Below the pieces are notes generated by a model. That model saw nothing but the letters and a program-made list of their open reading frames with translations. It searched no databases and had not been told where the DNA came from. 64,000 nt of DNA from Dyadobacter soli (lineage in GTDB: Bacteria; Bacteroidota; Bacteroidia; Cytophagales; Spirosomataceae): contig NZ_FNAN01000024.1 of assembly GCF_900101885.1 (NCBI RefSeq), forward strand, positions 1 through 64,000. Reading direction: 5' to 3'. Made by a program: the position numbers and the translations under genes. Positions 32,436 through 41,775 of this stretch are shown piece after piece (the first letter of the stretch is position 1; every line of letters begins with the position of its first letter).

Positions 32436-34382
32436 TTATTTCGCTAGTGAATTGATCCACGCCGCGATTTTAGCAGCTTCTGCCTTCGGAACCTGAGGCA
32501 TTGGCGCCATTGGCGTCGCGTAGTCAGGCCAGTTTTCAGGCTTCGGCGCGTAGATCAGTTCTACGATCTTCTCGTTGCTGTATTTGCGTTTTGCAACATC
32601 GGCGTACGAAGGACCTACCACTTTCTTGTCAGGCGCGTGGCACGCAAGGCAGGTGTTTTTCGCCAGCAAAGGCTTCACTTCTTCCCAGGTTGGCGCTTTC
32701 GCAGCAGCTCCGGCTTTCGCAGGGGTTGCTTTGCCTTTGCCGTCTGGAGAAACGTGCTCTTTTACAGGCTCAGTTGAAACCGAAGCTTGTGCTTTGCCCG
32801 AACGGGTCGTTTTCAGGTCAGAAACCTTCAATCTTTCACCGTCAGGGATGTTGTTCAACGTGTAATATGCATCCGGGTGTACGAGCGACCAGCTGTTTGA
32901 AGATGAGCGAACGCCTTCCAGGGAGATTTTGTGAACATAATACTGCTTCATGCCGTCGAGTACAATGCGTACTTTCTTGTTGTCGTCGGATACTTTCACA
33001 CCAGCGATTTTTACGTCTTCCAGGTTGATTTGCGGGCTACCGTAAACAGGGTAATGCTTGTAGAGGTAGCTGCTCACTTTGTAAGAATCCAGGTCTTCCG
33101 CCGATTTGCGGTCAACTGGCATGGTGAACTCAATTTCGAAACCGTCTGGCTGAGCCTTCACAGTATACATTTCAAAAGGCATTTTACCATTCCAAACCAG
33201 ACGCTGCAAGCCCTGGTTGGCATCACCGGCCGATCCCCAACCACGGTTGGTTTCACCTACGAACATCGATCCGTCCTTGTCGAACGCCATACGCAATACG
33301 CCAGACTGGAATCCGCTGCGGAAACCGATACTAGCGCCCTGATATTCGCCTTTTACTTTTTCCAGAACAACGCGCATAATGTTGCTTTGTCCCTGGTCAC
33401 CTACAAAAACCTGGCCTGTGAAAGGACCGAAGTTGCCTTGTGTATTGTCGAGGATTAATTCAGATGTGGAAACACCGTGTACACCGTAAGGCAACCATAC
33501 TGCCGGAAGTTGTACCATATCGTATTTCTGTTTCAATTGGTACAAGAACTGTGGTTCTTCACCCATTGTGTTTTCAGGCTTGATCGCTCGGTCCTGTGCA
33601 TTGCGGTGCTGGCGGTTGTCACGCTCAGCGAAGAATTGCTTTTCGGTCAGTTTCACAGGTGAGTTAGGTAGTCCGGCCCATTTCAAACCTGCGGGGTGGC
33701 CCATGAAGCCGCCTTTTTTAACCTGGAAAATCGCACCGGTACCCATCCAGTCGCCCTGGTTGTCGGTGTAGAACAGCTCGCCGTTCAGCATGCTGATACC
33801 CGCAGGGGAGCGCACGCCGGTTGCGTAAGGTTCGTATTTGCCGTCGTTGGTAATGTGGAAAATCCAGCCACGACCAGGAACACGGCTTTCGCCTCTCCAC
33901 CATTCTTCGTCACCGAATGCTACGTTACCACTCACGAAGAAGCTGCCATCCGGAGCCAGTTTAGGGCCGAACGAATACTCGTGGTAGTGACCCGACAATG
34001 GCCATGCGTAAACTGTTTCGTAAACATCAGCTTTGCCGTCGCCGTTTTTGTCGATCAGCTTGGTCAATTCACCACGTTGTGCGCAGTACAATGCGCCCTC
34101 TTTGTAAGCCAGACCGAGGATTTCATGCAAGCCTGTCGCGAATTTGCGGAAATACGGCGTGCGGCTGGTAGGGTTATCCACGATCCAGACTTCACCACGA
34201 CGCGTTGAAATCGCCAGTGAACCGTTCGGCATGGTTGTCAAACCACCTACTTCGAGGATAATGCCCTCAGGAATCGGTGGGGTAACGATCTTGTAAAAAT
34301 CTTCTTCTTTCGGAGACTCCTGCGCTTTAAGCGTAGACAGGGAGGCCAAAAGAGCGAATGCTATATGAGCAAGTTTTTTCAT
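32436..34382 (-). CDS. Secreted beta-propeller dehydrogenase-like protein with C-terminal cytochrome c
   Basis: The protein has 648 residues from the ATG at 34382; a TTG six bases earlier is less likely. A signal peptide (MKKLAHIAFALLASLSTLKA) is followed by a propeller of the PQQ-dependent sugar dehydrogenase/NHL-like type (GLTTMPNGSLAISTRRGEVW, ATGVRSPAGISMLNGELFY). A low-complexity linker near residue 545 (SPDGKGKATPAKAGAAAK) leads to a cytochrome c domain with CLACH near 580 and a likely axial methionine in YATPMAPMPQ. It likely oxidises a sugar or polyol and passes electrons to the haem. It lies 27 bases after the DUF1080-PA14 gene on the same strand. Confidence 0.78.
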   Translation of the reverse strand: MKKLAHIAFALLASLSTLKAQESPKEEDFYKIVTPPIPEGIILEVGGLTTMPNGSLAISTRRGEVWIVDNPTSRTPYFRKFATGLHEILGLAYKEGALYCAQRGELTKLIDKNGDGKADVYETVYAWPLSGHYHEYSFGPKLAPDGSFFVSGNVAFGDEEWWRGESRVPGRGWIFHITNDGKYEPYATGVRSPAGISMLNGELFYTDNQGDWMGTGAIFQVKKGGFMGHPAGLKWAGLPNSPVKLTEKQFFAERDNRQHRNAQDRAIKPENTMGEEPQFLYQLKQKYDMVQLPAVWLPYGVHGVSTSELILDNTQGNFGPFTGQVFVGDQGQSNIMRVVLEKVKGEYQGASIGFRSGFQSGVLRMAFDKDGSMFVGETNRGWGSAGDANQGLQRLVWNGKMPFEMYTVKAQPDGFEIEFTMPVDRKSAEDLDSYKVSSYLYKHYPVYGSPQINLEDVKIAGVKVSDDNKKVRIVLDGMKQYYVHKISLEGVRSSSNSWSLVHPDAYYTLNNIPDGERLKVSDLKTTRSGKAQASVSTEPVKEHVSPDGKGKATPAKAGAAAKAPTWEEVKPLLAKNTCLACHAPDKKVVGPSYADVAKRKYSNEKIVELIYAPKPENWPDYATPMAPMPQVPKAEAAKIAAWINSLAK

Positions 34383-34409
34383 TGTCAATCAGAAATAATA
34401 AGGTTAAAA

Positions 34410-36257
34410 TCAGAACAGGATAGAATACTTCACTTCGCCGTTGGTAACAGGCACGATGAGTTCCTGCTCGCCTTTGGCGCCTCTGATTTCTGGTTTCAAT
34501 TTTTTGTCGGCCAGCTGGATGTAGTACGATTTGTCGTCTACCGCGTAAAGTCCTTCCGAGATTTTTTCGATAGAAGAACCGTCTGCCAGGCGTGCTACGA
34601 GGTCTTTTGCAGGATTATTTACCTTCAAAATACGCTCGAAATACTGGTTGTTCACAACGGAAATGTAGTCGGTGATCGCCGAGCCGTATGCCTGGTACTG
34701 GAATGTAGGTACGTCGGTATCGTCCAGTACGTATCCTTTCGGACGGTAGCCGCTGCCGGTCGTATCTGCTTCCCATTTAGATTTACCTGATTTACCCAAA
34801 AACATATCGTCGCCGAGCAACGTTACGCTGCCGCGCGGGCGGGAAGAACCGTCACCGCGTTCGTGCCACATTGGGGTAGCATCGAGGAATTCGCCACGCC
34901 AAACTTGCAGGATGGCGCCTTTGTCGAGGTCGTAAGTATAATGCAGGCTCGCAGGGCTACCCACCGAAACTGCGTGTACCACGCGGGTTCTTTTCGCTTT
35001 TTCGTCCTTGCGGAAATCCATGAAAGAGCGGGTAATGGTGTTGGTAGATGCCTGGATCAGGATCGGGTCGGTAGAATTTCCGCCCATTGACGAGCTTTTG
35101 GAATGGAAAGCGATTTCACGGAAACCGGGTCCGCTAATCCAGAGGCCCAGTACCGGGCGCATCCAGCCGTCTTTTTTGTTGTTGAAAAATTCGAGTTTAT
35201 GATCGCCGGCAGTCAGGTTTACTTTGGCCACGCGGAATTCGTTGTTCGATTTCCACTCCGGCTTGATCACATCTTTGCCATCGATTTTCAGGTAAGCATT
35301 ACCCGAAGCTTGCAAACGGAAAGTGTATTCGCCTTCGCTGGCTGCATTGAAACGACCGTTGTAAACGAAAGAATAGTTGTTGTTTTCTTTCAAAATCTCC
35401 CAGTTCAGCGATTCTGATTTGCCGGTTTCCGCAGGGGTTAGTTTTGAAAGGTCTTCCGTTTCCGACAAGCCGCCGTAATAGGTCTTGTAAGTAAGCTCCG
35501 AAAGGGTCGCAGGTTTTTTGTCAAAATTGTTAACCACGATATTGCGGATCGCCAGCGAACCGTGGTCGCCCTGGATACGGATCGGGCCCATTGGCACGTC
35601 TTCGGCAGTCAGTGAACCGCGGGTAGGGCCGCTTACTTCCACGTTTTCATGGATTGTAATACCATTCAGCACCACGGAAAGGAATACCGCATTCGCGATT
35701 TTCTTGCCGTTGGCATCGAAACGCGGTGCCTGGTAAGAGATTTTGATATGCTGCCACAACCCCGGCGCTTTCGCCACGTTGAAGCGCGGTGCATATCCTT
35801 CGTAGCCTTTTTCGCCTTCGGGCTTGGAATCGTTCCAGCGTTCGTAAATACCACCGCAGTCGTTGTATTTAGCGCCTTTTTTACCCCAGCTGTCAAAAAG
35901 CTGTACTTCGTAGTTGCCTTGCAGATAGATTCCAGAGTTGGAACCTTTGCTCATCATGAAATCCATTTCAATGTCGAGATCGCCATGTTTGAAATTGGAA
36001 ATCAGTTCGTAGTCGCTGCCATACTTGCCTTTTTCGTGAAGGCAGGCCAGCACACCTTTGCCCGGGCTGGTAGTCAGCGCGTTTTCTTTGGCGAGGTCAG
36101 CCGATGCATTGCCGACGATCTTCCAGTCACTGGATTTGGTCGTAAAAGCACTGAGGTCGTTGAGAGGAATGGGCTGCTGGGCGTAGGCGGTATGCATAGC
36201 GAAAGCCGCTACCCCAGAGGCGATTAATTGAAAAAGTGAACGGTTGGTTTTAAACAT
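34410..36257 (-). CDS. Secreted DUF1080 (3-keto-disaccharide hydrolase) protein with PA14-like domain
   Basis: A 615-residue protein. A signal sequence ending in AMHTAYA is followed by a DUF1080 jelly-roll domain (about residues 30-245: SGIYLQGNYEVQLFDSW, GLWQHIKISYQAPRF, MGPIRIQGDHGSLAIRNI). A PA14-like domain follows at about 255-380 (FNAASEGEYTFRLQASGNAY), then a C-terminal region of about 230 residues of unknown fold. DUF1080 proteins include hydrolases acting on 3-keto-glycosides. Its position before the dehydrogenase-like gene and near a second DUF1080 gene supports a sugar oxidation and cleavage pathway. Confidence 0.78.
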   Translation of the reverse strand: MFKTNRSLFQLIASGVAAFAMHTAYAQQPIPLNDLSAFTTKSSDWKIVGNASADLAKENALTTSPGKGVLACLHEKGKYGSDYELISNFKHGDLDIEMDFMMSKGSNSGIYLQGNYEVQLFDSWGKKGAKYNDCGGIYERWNDSKPEGEKGYEGYAPRFNVAKAPGLWQHIKISYQAPRFDANGKKIANAVFLSVVLNGITIHENVEVSGPTRGSLTAEDVPMGPIRIQGDHGSLAIRNIVVNNFDKKPATLSELTYKTYYGGLSETEDLSKLTPAETGKSESLNWEILKENNNYSFVYNGRFNAASEGEYTFRLQASGNAYLKIDGKDVIKPEWKSNNEFRVAKVNLTAGDHKLEFFNNKKDGWMRPVLGLWISGPGFREIAFHSKSSSMGGNSTDPILIQASTNTITRSFMDFRKDEKAKRTRVVHAVSVGSPASLHYTYDLDKGAILQVWRGEFLDATPMWHERGDGSSRPRGSVTLLGDDMFLGKSGKSKWEADTTGSGYRPKGYVLDDTDVPTFQYQAYGSAITDYISVVNNQYFERILKVNNPAKDLVARLADGSSIEKISEGLYAVDDKSYYIQLADKKLKPEIRGAKGEQELIVPVTNGEVKYSILF

Positions 36258-36401
36258 ACTTGCGGTAAGCTTAGTCGGTTTTAGATTAGCAATCAGGCCA
36301 GGAATGCCTTTAGCCCTGCAAATTACGTGATAAGAATCGGGAAAATTACATTTATATAGATGAGAATCCTTTTTGTTGCTGCTTTTTACTTAATGTTGTG
36401 T

Positions 36402-36418
36402 TTTGATATAATATCAAA
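36402..36418. promoter_or_regulatory. Palindromic operator-like site upstream of the DUF1080 gene
   Basis: TTTGATA, a TAA spacer and TATCAAA form a perfect 17-base palindrome 31 bases before the start at 36450. It lies between the two divergent DUF1080 genes and could regulate either. Confidence 0.45.
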
Positions 36419-36449
36419 GAGTTATTAGACTAAAACTGTTACCTTTCAA

Positions 36450-37214
36450 ATGAAAAAATTGATGCTTACCGCGTTCAGCATGGCAGCAGCCTTCGCCGCA
36501 CACGCGCAACTGCAACCTGCGAAGCAAACCCCCGAATCCAGTGAATTGTGGAATCCGGTACCCCGTGTTGTAACGCCAGGCAAAGGTTCTCCGGCCGTTT
36601 CAGGCTTCACAGCTCCTTCCGATGCAATCGTATTGTTCGATGGTAAAAACCTCGATCAGTGGGTTTCCGGTAAAGACGGCAAGTCGGCTGCGCCCTGGAC
36701 AGTAGGCGACGGTGCGATGACCGTGGCTCCCAAATCAGGCGACATTCAAACCAAACAAACTTTCGGCGATTACCAGCTGCACATCGAATGGCGTACACCT
36801 GCGAAAGTAGAAGGTAACAGCCAGGGCCGTGGCAACAGCGGTATTTTCATGCAGGGAATCTACGAACTGCAGGTACTCGACAGCTATAACAACCCGACTT
36901 ACTCCAACGGTCAGGCAGGTTCGATCTACAAGCAAACTATGCCGCTCGTAAACGCGGCAGTTGGCCCGGGTGAATGGCAGACTTACGATGTAGTTTACAC
37001 CGCACCGCATTTCAACAAAGACGGCCACATGACCCACCCGCCATACATTACCGTGATCCACAATGGCGTACTGGTTCAAAACCACACCATGATCCAGGGA
37101 ACGACTCCATACGTAGGTCAGCCGACGATCGAGCCGCACGGAAAAGGTCCAATCAAATTGCAAGACCACAACAATACGACAAGCTTCCGCAACATCTGGA
37201 TCCGCGAGTTGTAA
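36450..37214 (+). CDS. Secreted DUF1080 (3-keto-disaccharide hydrolase) protein
   Basis: A 254-residue protein with a signal peptide (MKKLMLTAFSMAAAFAAHAQ) and a single DUF1080 domain of about 190 residues: DAIVLFDGKNLDQWVSGKDG, the QLHIEWRTPAKVEGNSQGRG block, NSGIFMQGIYELQVLDSYNN and GPIKLQDHNNTTSFRNIWI. This single-domain form is typical of 3-keto-disaccharide hydrolases, which split 3-keto-glycosides after oxidation of the sugar. It is divergent from the larger DUF1080 gene and ends at a bidirectional terminator. Confidence 0.85.
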   Translation: MKKLMLTAFSMAAAFAAHAQLQPAKQTPESSELWNPVPRVVTPGKGSPAVSGFTAPSDAIVLFDGKNLDQWVSGKDGKSAAPWTVGDGAMTVAPKSGDIQTKQTFGDYQLHIEWRTPAKVEGNSQGRGNSGIFMQGIYELQVLDSYNNPTYSNGQAGSIYKQTMPLVNAAVGPGEWQTYDVVYTAPHFNKDGHMTHPPYITVIHNGVLVQNHTMIQGTTPYVGQPTIEPHGKGPIKLQDHNNTTSFRNIWIREL

Positions 37215-37235
37215 GATTTCAGAAGATATAGAATG

Positions 37236-37272
37236 CAAAAACGGGCTGCTTCAAATGAGGCAGCCCGTTTTG
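37236..37272. terminator. Bidirectional terminator between DUF1080 and TonB receptor genes
   Basis: AAAACGGGCTGC (37238-37249) pairs perfectly with GCAGCCCGTTTT (37260-37271), between convergent genes. Confidence 0.88.
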
Positions 37273-37293
37273 ATTATAATCCACTAGCGTTAA

Positions 37294-40017
37294 CTAAAAC
37301 TTAATCGCCAGATTAGCCGAGAAATTCCTCGGCATCTGCGGCGTCAGCACGCCCTGCCCGGCGAAATATTTCTTGTCCAGCATGTTATCGAACTTCAAAC
37401 CGATGCGCCATGCTTTGGTATTATAAAAAACAGTCGAGTTCAGCACGGTGTAGGAAGGAATCGTGAAAATCCCCGTCACTGCCGAGTTCGCCGTCAAATG
37501 CTCGCTGATATAGTTACCCCCGATGCCCACGCCCAGGCCTTTCAGCTTGCTCACGGGCAATGCATAGCTCACCCATGCATTCGCCAGGTCCGCCGGGCCT
37601 GCATTCGCCGGGCGACGGCCTTCCAGCGCTACCGTCGATTTGGTGAGCTTGCTGTCGTTGTGGCTGTAACCTGCCACGAGGTTCAGGCCGGTAATAGGGT
37701 TGGCGATGATTTCCACCTCGATGCCGCGGCTGTATTGTGTGCCGTCCTGCACTGTAATATTGTAGTTCTTGCCCTCGCGAACGAGAACGTCCGTACGCGT
37801 GATTTTGTCCACCTTGATATCGTAGTAGCTGACCGTCATATTCAGCTTGCCCTGATAGCTTTCCAGTTTGATACCGCCTTCGAGCTGGTTGGCTTGCTGA
37901 GGTTTGAAAACACCCGAAATGTCCGGTAGCGGCTGGGTTACAGGGGCTACATTGAAAAAGCCGTTCATATAATTACCGAAAACCGAAAGGCGGTCTTTGA
38001 TCAGCTGGTAAACAACCCCGAACTTGGGCGAAACTGCCGTTTGCTTGAACTGCGTATTGGCGACGTAGGTGCGCGTGGCGTGATTTAATGTGCCTTTATT
38101 ATCAAAACGGTCGACGCGCAGACTGATCATCGCGAGCAGGCGGTCGGTTACATTGAGGACGTCGGAGAAATAGGCGCTGTACACGTTACCGGAGTTATAG
38201 TTACGTGTAGGCGCGCCATTGTCCACAGCCAGGCGTGCTTCCACAGACGTGCGGTTAATTTTCAGGTAATTCGGATCGTTGTGAATGCCGCTTACATTGT
38301 CGAACACAATGTAGGGCGAGTTGTTGTTATGCGCCGTGCGGTTCAGGTAGTCGAGGCCCACGACGACGCGGTTCCGCAATGTGCCAATTTTGAAATCACC
38401 GATAAAATTCTGCTGAATGTCGATCGCATTGTTGGTCGTGTTTTGCAATGAAATGTTGCGTTCGAGCAAGGTATCGGCCACTGTACCGCGGATAAACTGG
38501 TATTGGTAGAAACCGTCGGATTTGCGGGTATTGCTCGAAAATGCGGTTTGCGACGTCCAATTATTTGAAAGTTTGTATTTCAATTGACCGTACACATTAA
38601 TGGTCGGCGTTTTCATCGTCAGGTCGTTGCTGGTGTAGGATTTCTCCCAGTCGAAGCCCAGTTCCTGCGGCGTGTGGGCAACAAACTGGCGGGTACGGTT
38701 GAGAAACACAGCCGATGGGCTCGTCATCTCGCCCTGGTAAATGCCTGCATTGAAAAGCACCGTCATCCGCTCATTTACACGGTATTCCAGCGATGGCGCG
38801 ATCACCAGGCTTCTGCGGAAACCCGCGTCCTGAAAGCTGCCCTGGTACTGATAAGCCGCATTAACCCTCAATAAAAGGTTTTTTGAAGCATTAATAGGCC
38901 CGTAAATGTCAGCCGTGAGCCGTTGCAGACCAAAGCTGCCGGTAGTATAACCAATCTCACCTCCCGCTATTTCAACCGGTTTTTTAGTTACAATATTCAT
39001 TAACCCGCCGAATGAGGTTACCGAACTGCCAAAAAGCGTCGCCGATGGCCCTTTGATCACCTCCACCTTTTCCACATTAATCGGGTCGAACTCGCCGTTG
39101 GTTTGCACGGGTAATCCGTCCACCACCGACAATTCGGTACGGAAGCCGCGCAATGCGTAGAATGTCGCGCCATCCGAGTTGATACCTCGGTTAGCCTGGA
39201 TTTTGTAAACACCCGGCGCATTTTTGACGATGTTTGAAAAATCGGTAATGAGCTGTTCGGTGAAAAGTGTTTTCGATAATGCGCTGTAAACCTGAGGGTT
39301 TTCCATATTGCTAATGGGCAGCTTGGCCACATTCTCGCTTTCTTTTTTGGAAAACTTATTGATATCCCCACTGATCACTACTTCCTGCAATGCTTTACTG
39401 TCCTCATTGAGGGATATCGGTTCGAATGTCACCGTCTGATCCGCTTCGATCGTCACATCGCGCTCGATGGCCTCGTAACCAAGTAACTGGATCACAACCT
39501 TATGCTCGCCGGCAGGGATATTCCGGATGATAAATTGACCGTTGGCATCGCTTTGCGCACCCTTTCCGGTGCCTTTCACCGTGATGTTCACAAACTCGGC
39601 AGGCTTTCCGTCGGAGGTTTTCAATGTACCACGCAATGCGCCTCGGCCTTCGTTAGCTTCGATGGTAATTACGTTTTCCTGCACGTGCAGCTCTTTCAAG
39701 GCCGAGCCTACCACACGGTGCAGCGCGTCTTTCACAGGTACATTGGCAAGATTGGCATTCACTTTTTTGGCTACATTCAGCTGTGTGCTGCTATACGAAA
39801 TGGAAGTGCCCGTTTGATCGCCGATTCGCGCGAGGGCGTCGGAAAGGCGTACATCGTGCAATTTCAGATTAACGGCTTTCGCGAGTACGGGAGCCTGTGC
39901 GTGCGCGCTGTTGGCATTCAGGATGGCAGTGGCGCAAAGCACGGCGGCCATGCATTTTCTAAGGGGAGTGAAGCAGTTTTTAATGCCCGTTTGGGGCGAA
40001 GTAGAATGGAGCTGCAT
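37294..40017 (-). CDS. TonB-dependent receptor with STN signalling domain
   Basis: A 907-residue outer-membrane receptor. After the signal (CATAILNANSAHA) comes a secretin/TonB N-terminal (STN) domain at about 48-120 (LKLHDVRLSDALARIGDQTG), a carboxypeptidase-like beta-sandwich at about 127-205 (GTLKTSDGKPAEFVNITVKG), the plug (VEVIKGPSATLFGSSVTSFG) and a 22-stranded barrel ending in aromatic residue F. The STN domain and the FecR and ECF sigma genes directly upstream indicate transcriptional signalling as in the Fec system. It is of the siderophore-receptor type; the ligand is unknown. Confidence 0.9.
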   Translation of the reverse strand: MQLHSTSPQTGIKNCFTPLRKCMAAVLCATAILNANSAHAQAPVLAKAVNLKLHDVRLSDALARIGDQTGTSISYSSTQLNVAKKVNANLANVPVKDALHRVVGSALKELHVQENVITIEANEGRGALRGTLKTSDGKPAEFVNITVKGTGKGAQSDANGQFIIRNIPAGEHKVVIQLLGYEAIERDVTIEADQTVTFEPISLNEDSKALQEVVISGDINKFSKKESENVAKLPISNMENPQVYSALSKTLFTEQLITDFSNIVKNAPGVYKIQANRGINSDGATFYALRGFRTELSVVDGLPVQTNGEFDPINVEKVEVIKGPSATLFGSSVTSFGGLMNIVTKKPVEIAGGEIGYTTGSFGLQRLTADIYGPINASKNLLLRVNAAYQYQGSFQDAGFRRSLVIAPSLEYRVNERMTVLFNAGIYQGEMTSPSAVFLNRTRQFVAHTPQELGFDWEKSYTSNDLTMKTPTINVYGQLKYKLSNNWTSQTAFSSNTRKSDGFYQYQFIRGTVADTLLERNISLQNTTNNAIDIQQNFIGDFKIGTLRNRVVVGLDYLNRTAHNNNSPYIVFDNVSGIHNDPNYLKINRTSVEARLAVDNGAPTRNYNSGNVYSAYFSDVLNVTDRLLAMISLRVDRFDNKGTLNHATRTYVANTQFKQTAVSPKFGVVYQLIKDRLSVFGNYMNGFFNVAPVTQPLPDISGVFKPQQANQLEGGIKLESYQGKLNMTVSYYDIKVDKITRTDVLVREGKNYNITVQDGTQYSRGIEVEIIANPITGLNLVAGYSHNDSKLTKSTVALEGRRPANAGPADLANAWVSYALPVSKLKGLGVGIGGNYISEHLTANSAVTGIFTIPSYTVLNSTVFYNTKAWRIGLKFDNMLDKKYFAGQGVLTPQMPRNFSANLAIKF

Positions 40018-40146
40018 ATTTTTGTTTAAATGTTGATTGATCTGCGATTGATTGGCATTTGACCCGGTGTAAAGTTTGGCGACAGCGCATCGGGTTTTTT
40101 CATCCTCCGCAGCTAGGGCGATTTATTCATGAAATTGATAGGGTTA

Positions 40147-41094
40147 CTATTTATATAAACTGATATTTTCTCCTTTGACCTCGTAGCGAAAGCCCACCGC
40201 GATACTCAAACTGCCCAGTACCGCATTCAGCGAGGGGTTTTTGAATGCGCCGGTGTAACGCTCCTTTTTCAATGCGTCCGAACGCACGTCGATAGTGACA
40301 TTGTACCTTCTTTCCAGCTCGCGCGCCACTAGCGTAAGCGGGATGTCGTCGAACCGCAATGCATTGTTTAGCCACGAAACCTGTGCTTCCGCGCCCGAAA
40401 CAGCGCGCGTAGTTAACTGCCTGCCTGCGATCAGTCCCGCATTTCCGGCGGTCACGATCTCCGATTTTGCCGATGTTTTATTCAAGAACCTGACCTTGCC
40501 TTCCGTAACCAGCAATGCAGTGCTGCCTTCGCCGGGATATTCCTTCAAATCGAAAACCGTCCCCAGCACGCGCGTCTGCGCAGCGGCGGTTTCGACGATA
40601 AATGGCTGTTTGGAATTCTTTTTGACCGAGAACTGCGCCTCGCCGATCAGCACCACACGACGCACCGAATCGCTGAATGCGGATGGGTACCGAAGCTCGC
40701 TGTCGTAGCTGAGCATCACCACGGACCCGTCGGGCAATGCAAGCTGACGGGTTTCGCCTTTTTGGGTGCGAATGGTTTGAATAGTAGCTATTGGACGCGC
40801 TTCCCGGGAAGGATTGTGTTTAGTTAAATACCAGACAATACCACTTACCAGCAACAATGTGGCGGCCATTCCTGACAGATAATACCGGTAGCGCATCCGG
40901 AACGGCTCCGCGCCACGTGGCTGCAAGCGTTCCCACACACGTGCGCCCGAGGCATGCCGCGTTTCTTCGGGTATTTCGGCAATGGCGTCGGCAGCTACGC
41001 CGGGATCGTCCAGCCATTGTTCCACGTCGTGAATTTCATCTCGGGTGCATTCTCCCGCGTTGTAACGTTGTAAAAGTTCTGGTGTAATGTTCAT
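40147..41094 (-). CDS. FecR-family anti-sigma factor
   Basis: A 315-residue protein. A cytoplasmic N-terminal segment (LLQRYNAGECTRDEIHDVEQ) should bind the sigma factor. A single span follows near residue 75-93 (LSGMAATLLLVSGIVWYL), then the periplasmic FecR domain (IQTIRTQKGETRQLALPDGS) and a C-terminal DUF4974-type domain (LRFDDIPLTLVARELERRYN). It transmits the signal from the TonB receptor STN domain to the sigma factor. The gene lies between the ECF sigma gene (78 bases) and the receptor gene (129 bases), all on one strand. Confidence 0.9.
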   Translation of the reverse strand: MNITPELLQRYNAGECTRDEIHDVEQWLDDPGVAADAIAEIPEETRHASGARVWERLQPRGAEPFRMRYRYYLSGMAATLLLVSGIVWYLTKHNPSREARPIATIQTIRTQKGETRQLALPDGSVVMLSYDSELRYPSAFSDSVRRVVLIGEAQFSVKKNSKQPFIVETAAAQTRVLGTVFDLKEYPGEGSTALLVTEGKVRFLNKTSAKSEIVTAGNAGLIAGRQLTTRAVSGAEAQVSWLNNALRFDDIPLTLVARELERRYNVTIDVRSDALKKERYTGAFKNPSLNAVLGSLSIAVGFRYEVKGENISLYK

Positions 41095-41172
41095 GGGCTG
41101 ATGCGGGACATAGCGCCCCTGCCCATATTGTTGCGCAACCGGAATGCTACCCTTGCGCGAATGTGAAAAAAG

Positions 41173-41715
41173 TTAATGCTGGTACTCGGCCAGGTGCTTG
41201 CCGAGGAAGCGCAATGCGCGGGTAAGGTGGTATTCAACTGTTTTTTCGGACAAAACGAGCGATGCGGCAATGGCCTTGTTCGACAAGCCTTCCTGCCGGC
41301 TCATCACGAAAACCTCCTGGCAGGGGTGCGGCAGGTCGGCCACGAGCTCGGTTACGCGTTCGGAAAGCAGGTGGTAGTCGACCTGGCGCTGAGTGGTCTC
41401 TTCCGAACCCGCTTTTTTATCAACTACCTGATCAAAAATCTGCCGCCGGTTAGCTGAATCGCGGTGGTGGGCCATGATTTTCAGCTTCGCGGCGCGTACG
41501 AGGTAATGCGCTGCCGGGCCTTGCACCCGCAGTTCACTCCGGCGCTCCCAGAGCGACTGGAAAATCTCATGCATCAGATCTTCCGCCTGTTCGGTATCGC
41601 GAGTGCCCTGGTAGCATATCGCAAATACTTTTTCCCAATGCAAATGGTAGAGTTCTTCAAACGACTTGTCGGTTTGAATGAGCAATGGGGCTGTATTTTC
41701 GTGTAAATCGGCCAA
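41173..41715 (-). CDS. ECF-type RNA polymerase sigma factor
   Basis: A 180-residue protein with region 2 (LYHLHWEKVFAICYQGTRD, DLMHEIFQSLWERR) and region 4 (PCQEVFVMSRQEGLSNKAIA, SEKTVEYHLTRALRFL), typical of the FecI-like group in Bacteroidota. It should direct transcription of the downstream TonB receptor gene and possibly others once released by the FecR protein. It has a good housekeeping-type promoter at 41741-41773 with a short leader of about 20 bases. Confidence 0.9.
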   Translation of the reverse strand: MADLHENTAPLLIQTDKSFEELYHLHWEKVFAICYQGTRDTEQAEDLMHEIFQSLWERRSELRVQGPAAHYLVRAAKLKIMAHHRDSANRRQIFDQVVDKKAGSEETTQRQVDYHLLSERVTELVADLPHPCQEVFVMSRQEGLSNKAIAASLVLSEKTVEYHLTRALRFLGKHLAEYQH

Positions 41716-41740
41716 TGCGGTAGGGTAGCGATGTCCGCCG

Positions 41741-41773
41741 CAAAGCTACGATACTATTTATATTAAGTCCAAA
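41741..41773 (-). promoter_or_regulatory. Promoter of the ECF sigma gene
   Basis: On the minus strand TTTG (41773-41770) and TAGCTTTG (41748-41741) are 21 bases apart, matching the Bacteroidota housekeeping consensus. The transcript would start near 41734. Confidence 0.6.
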
Positions 41774-41775
41774 TA

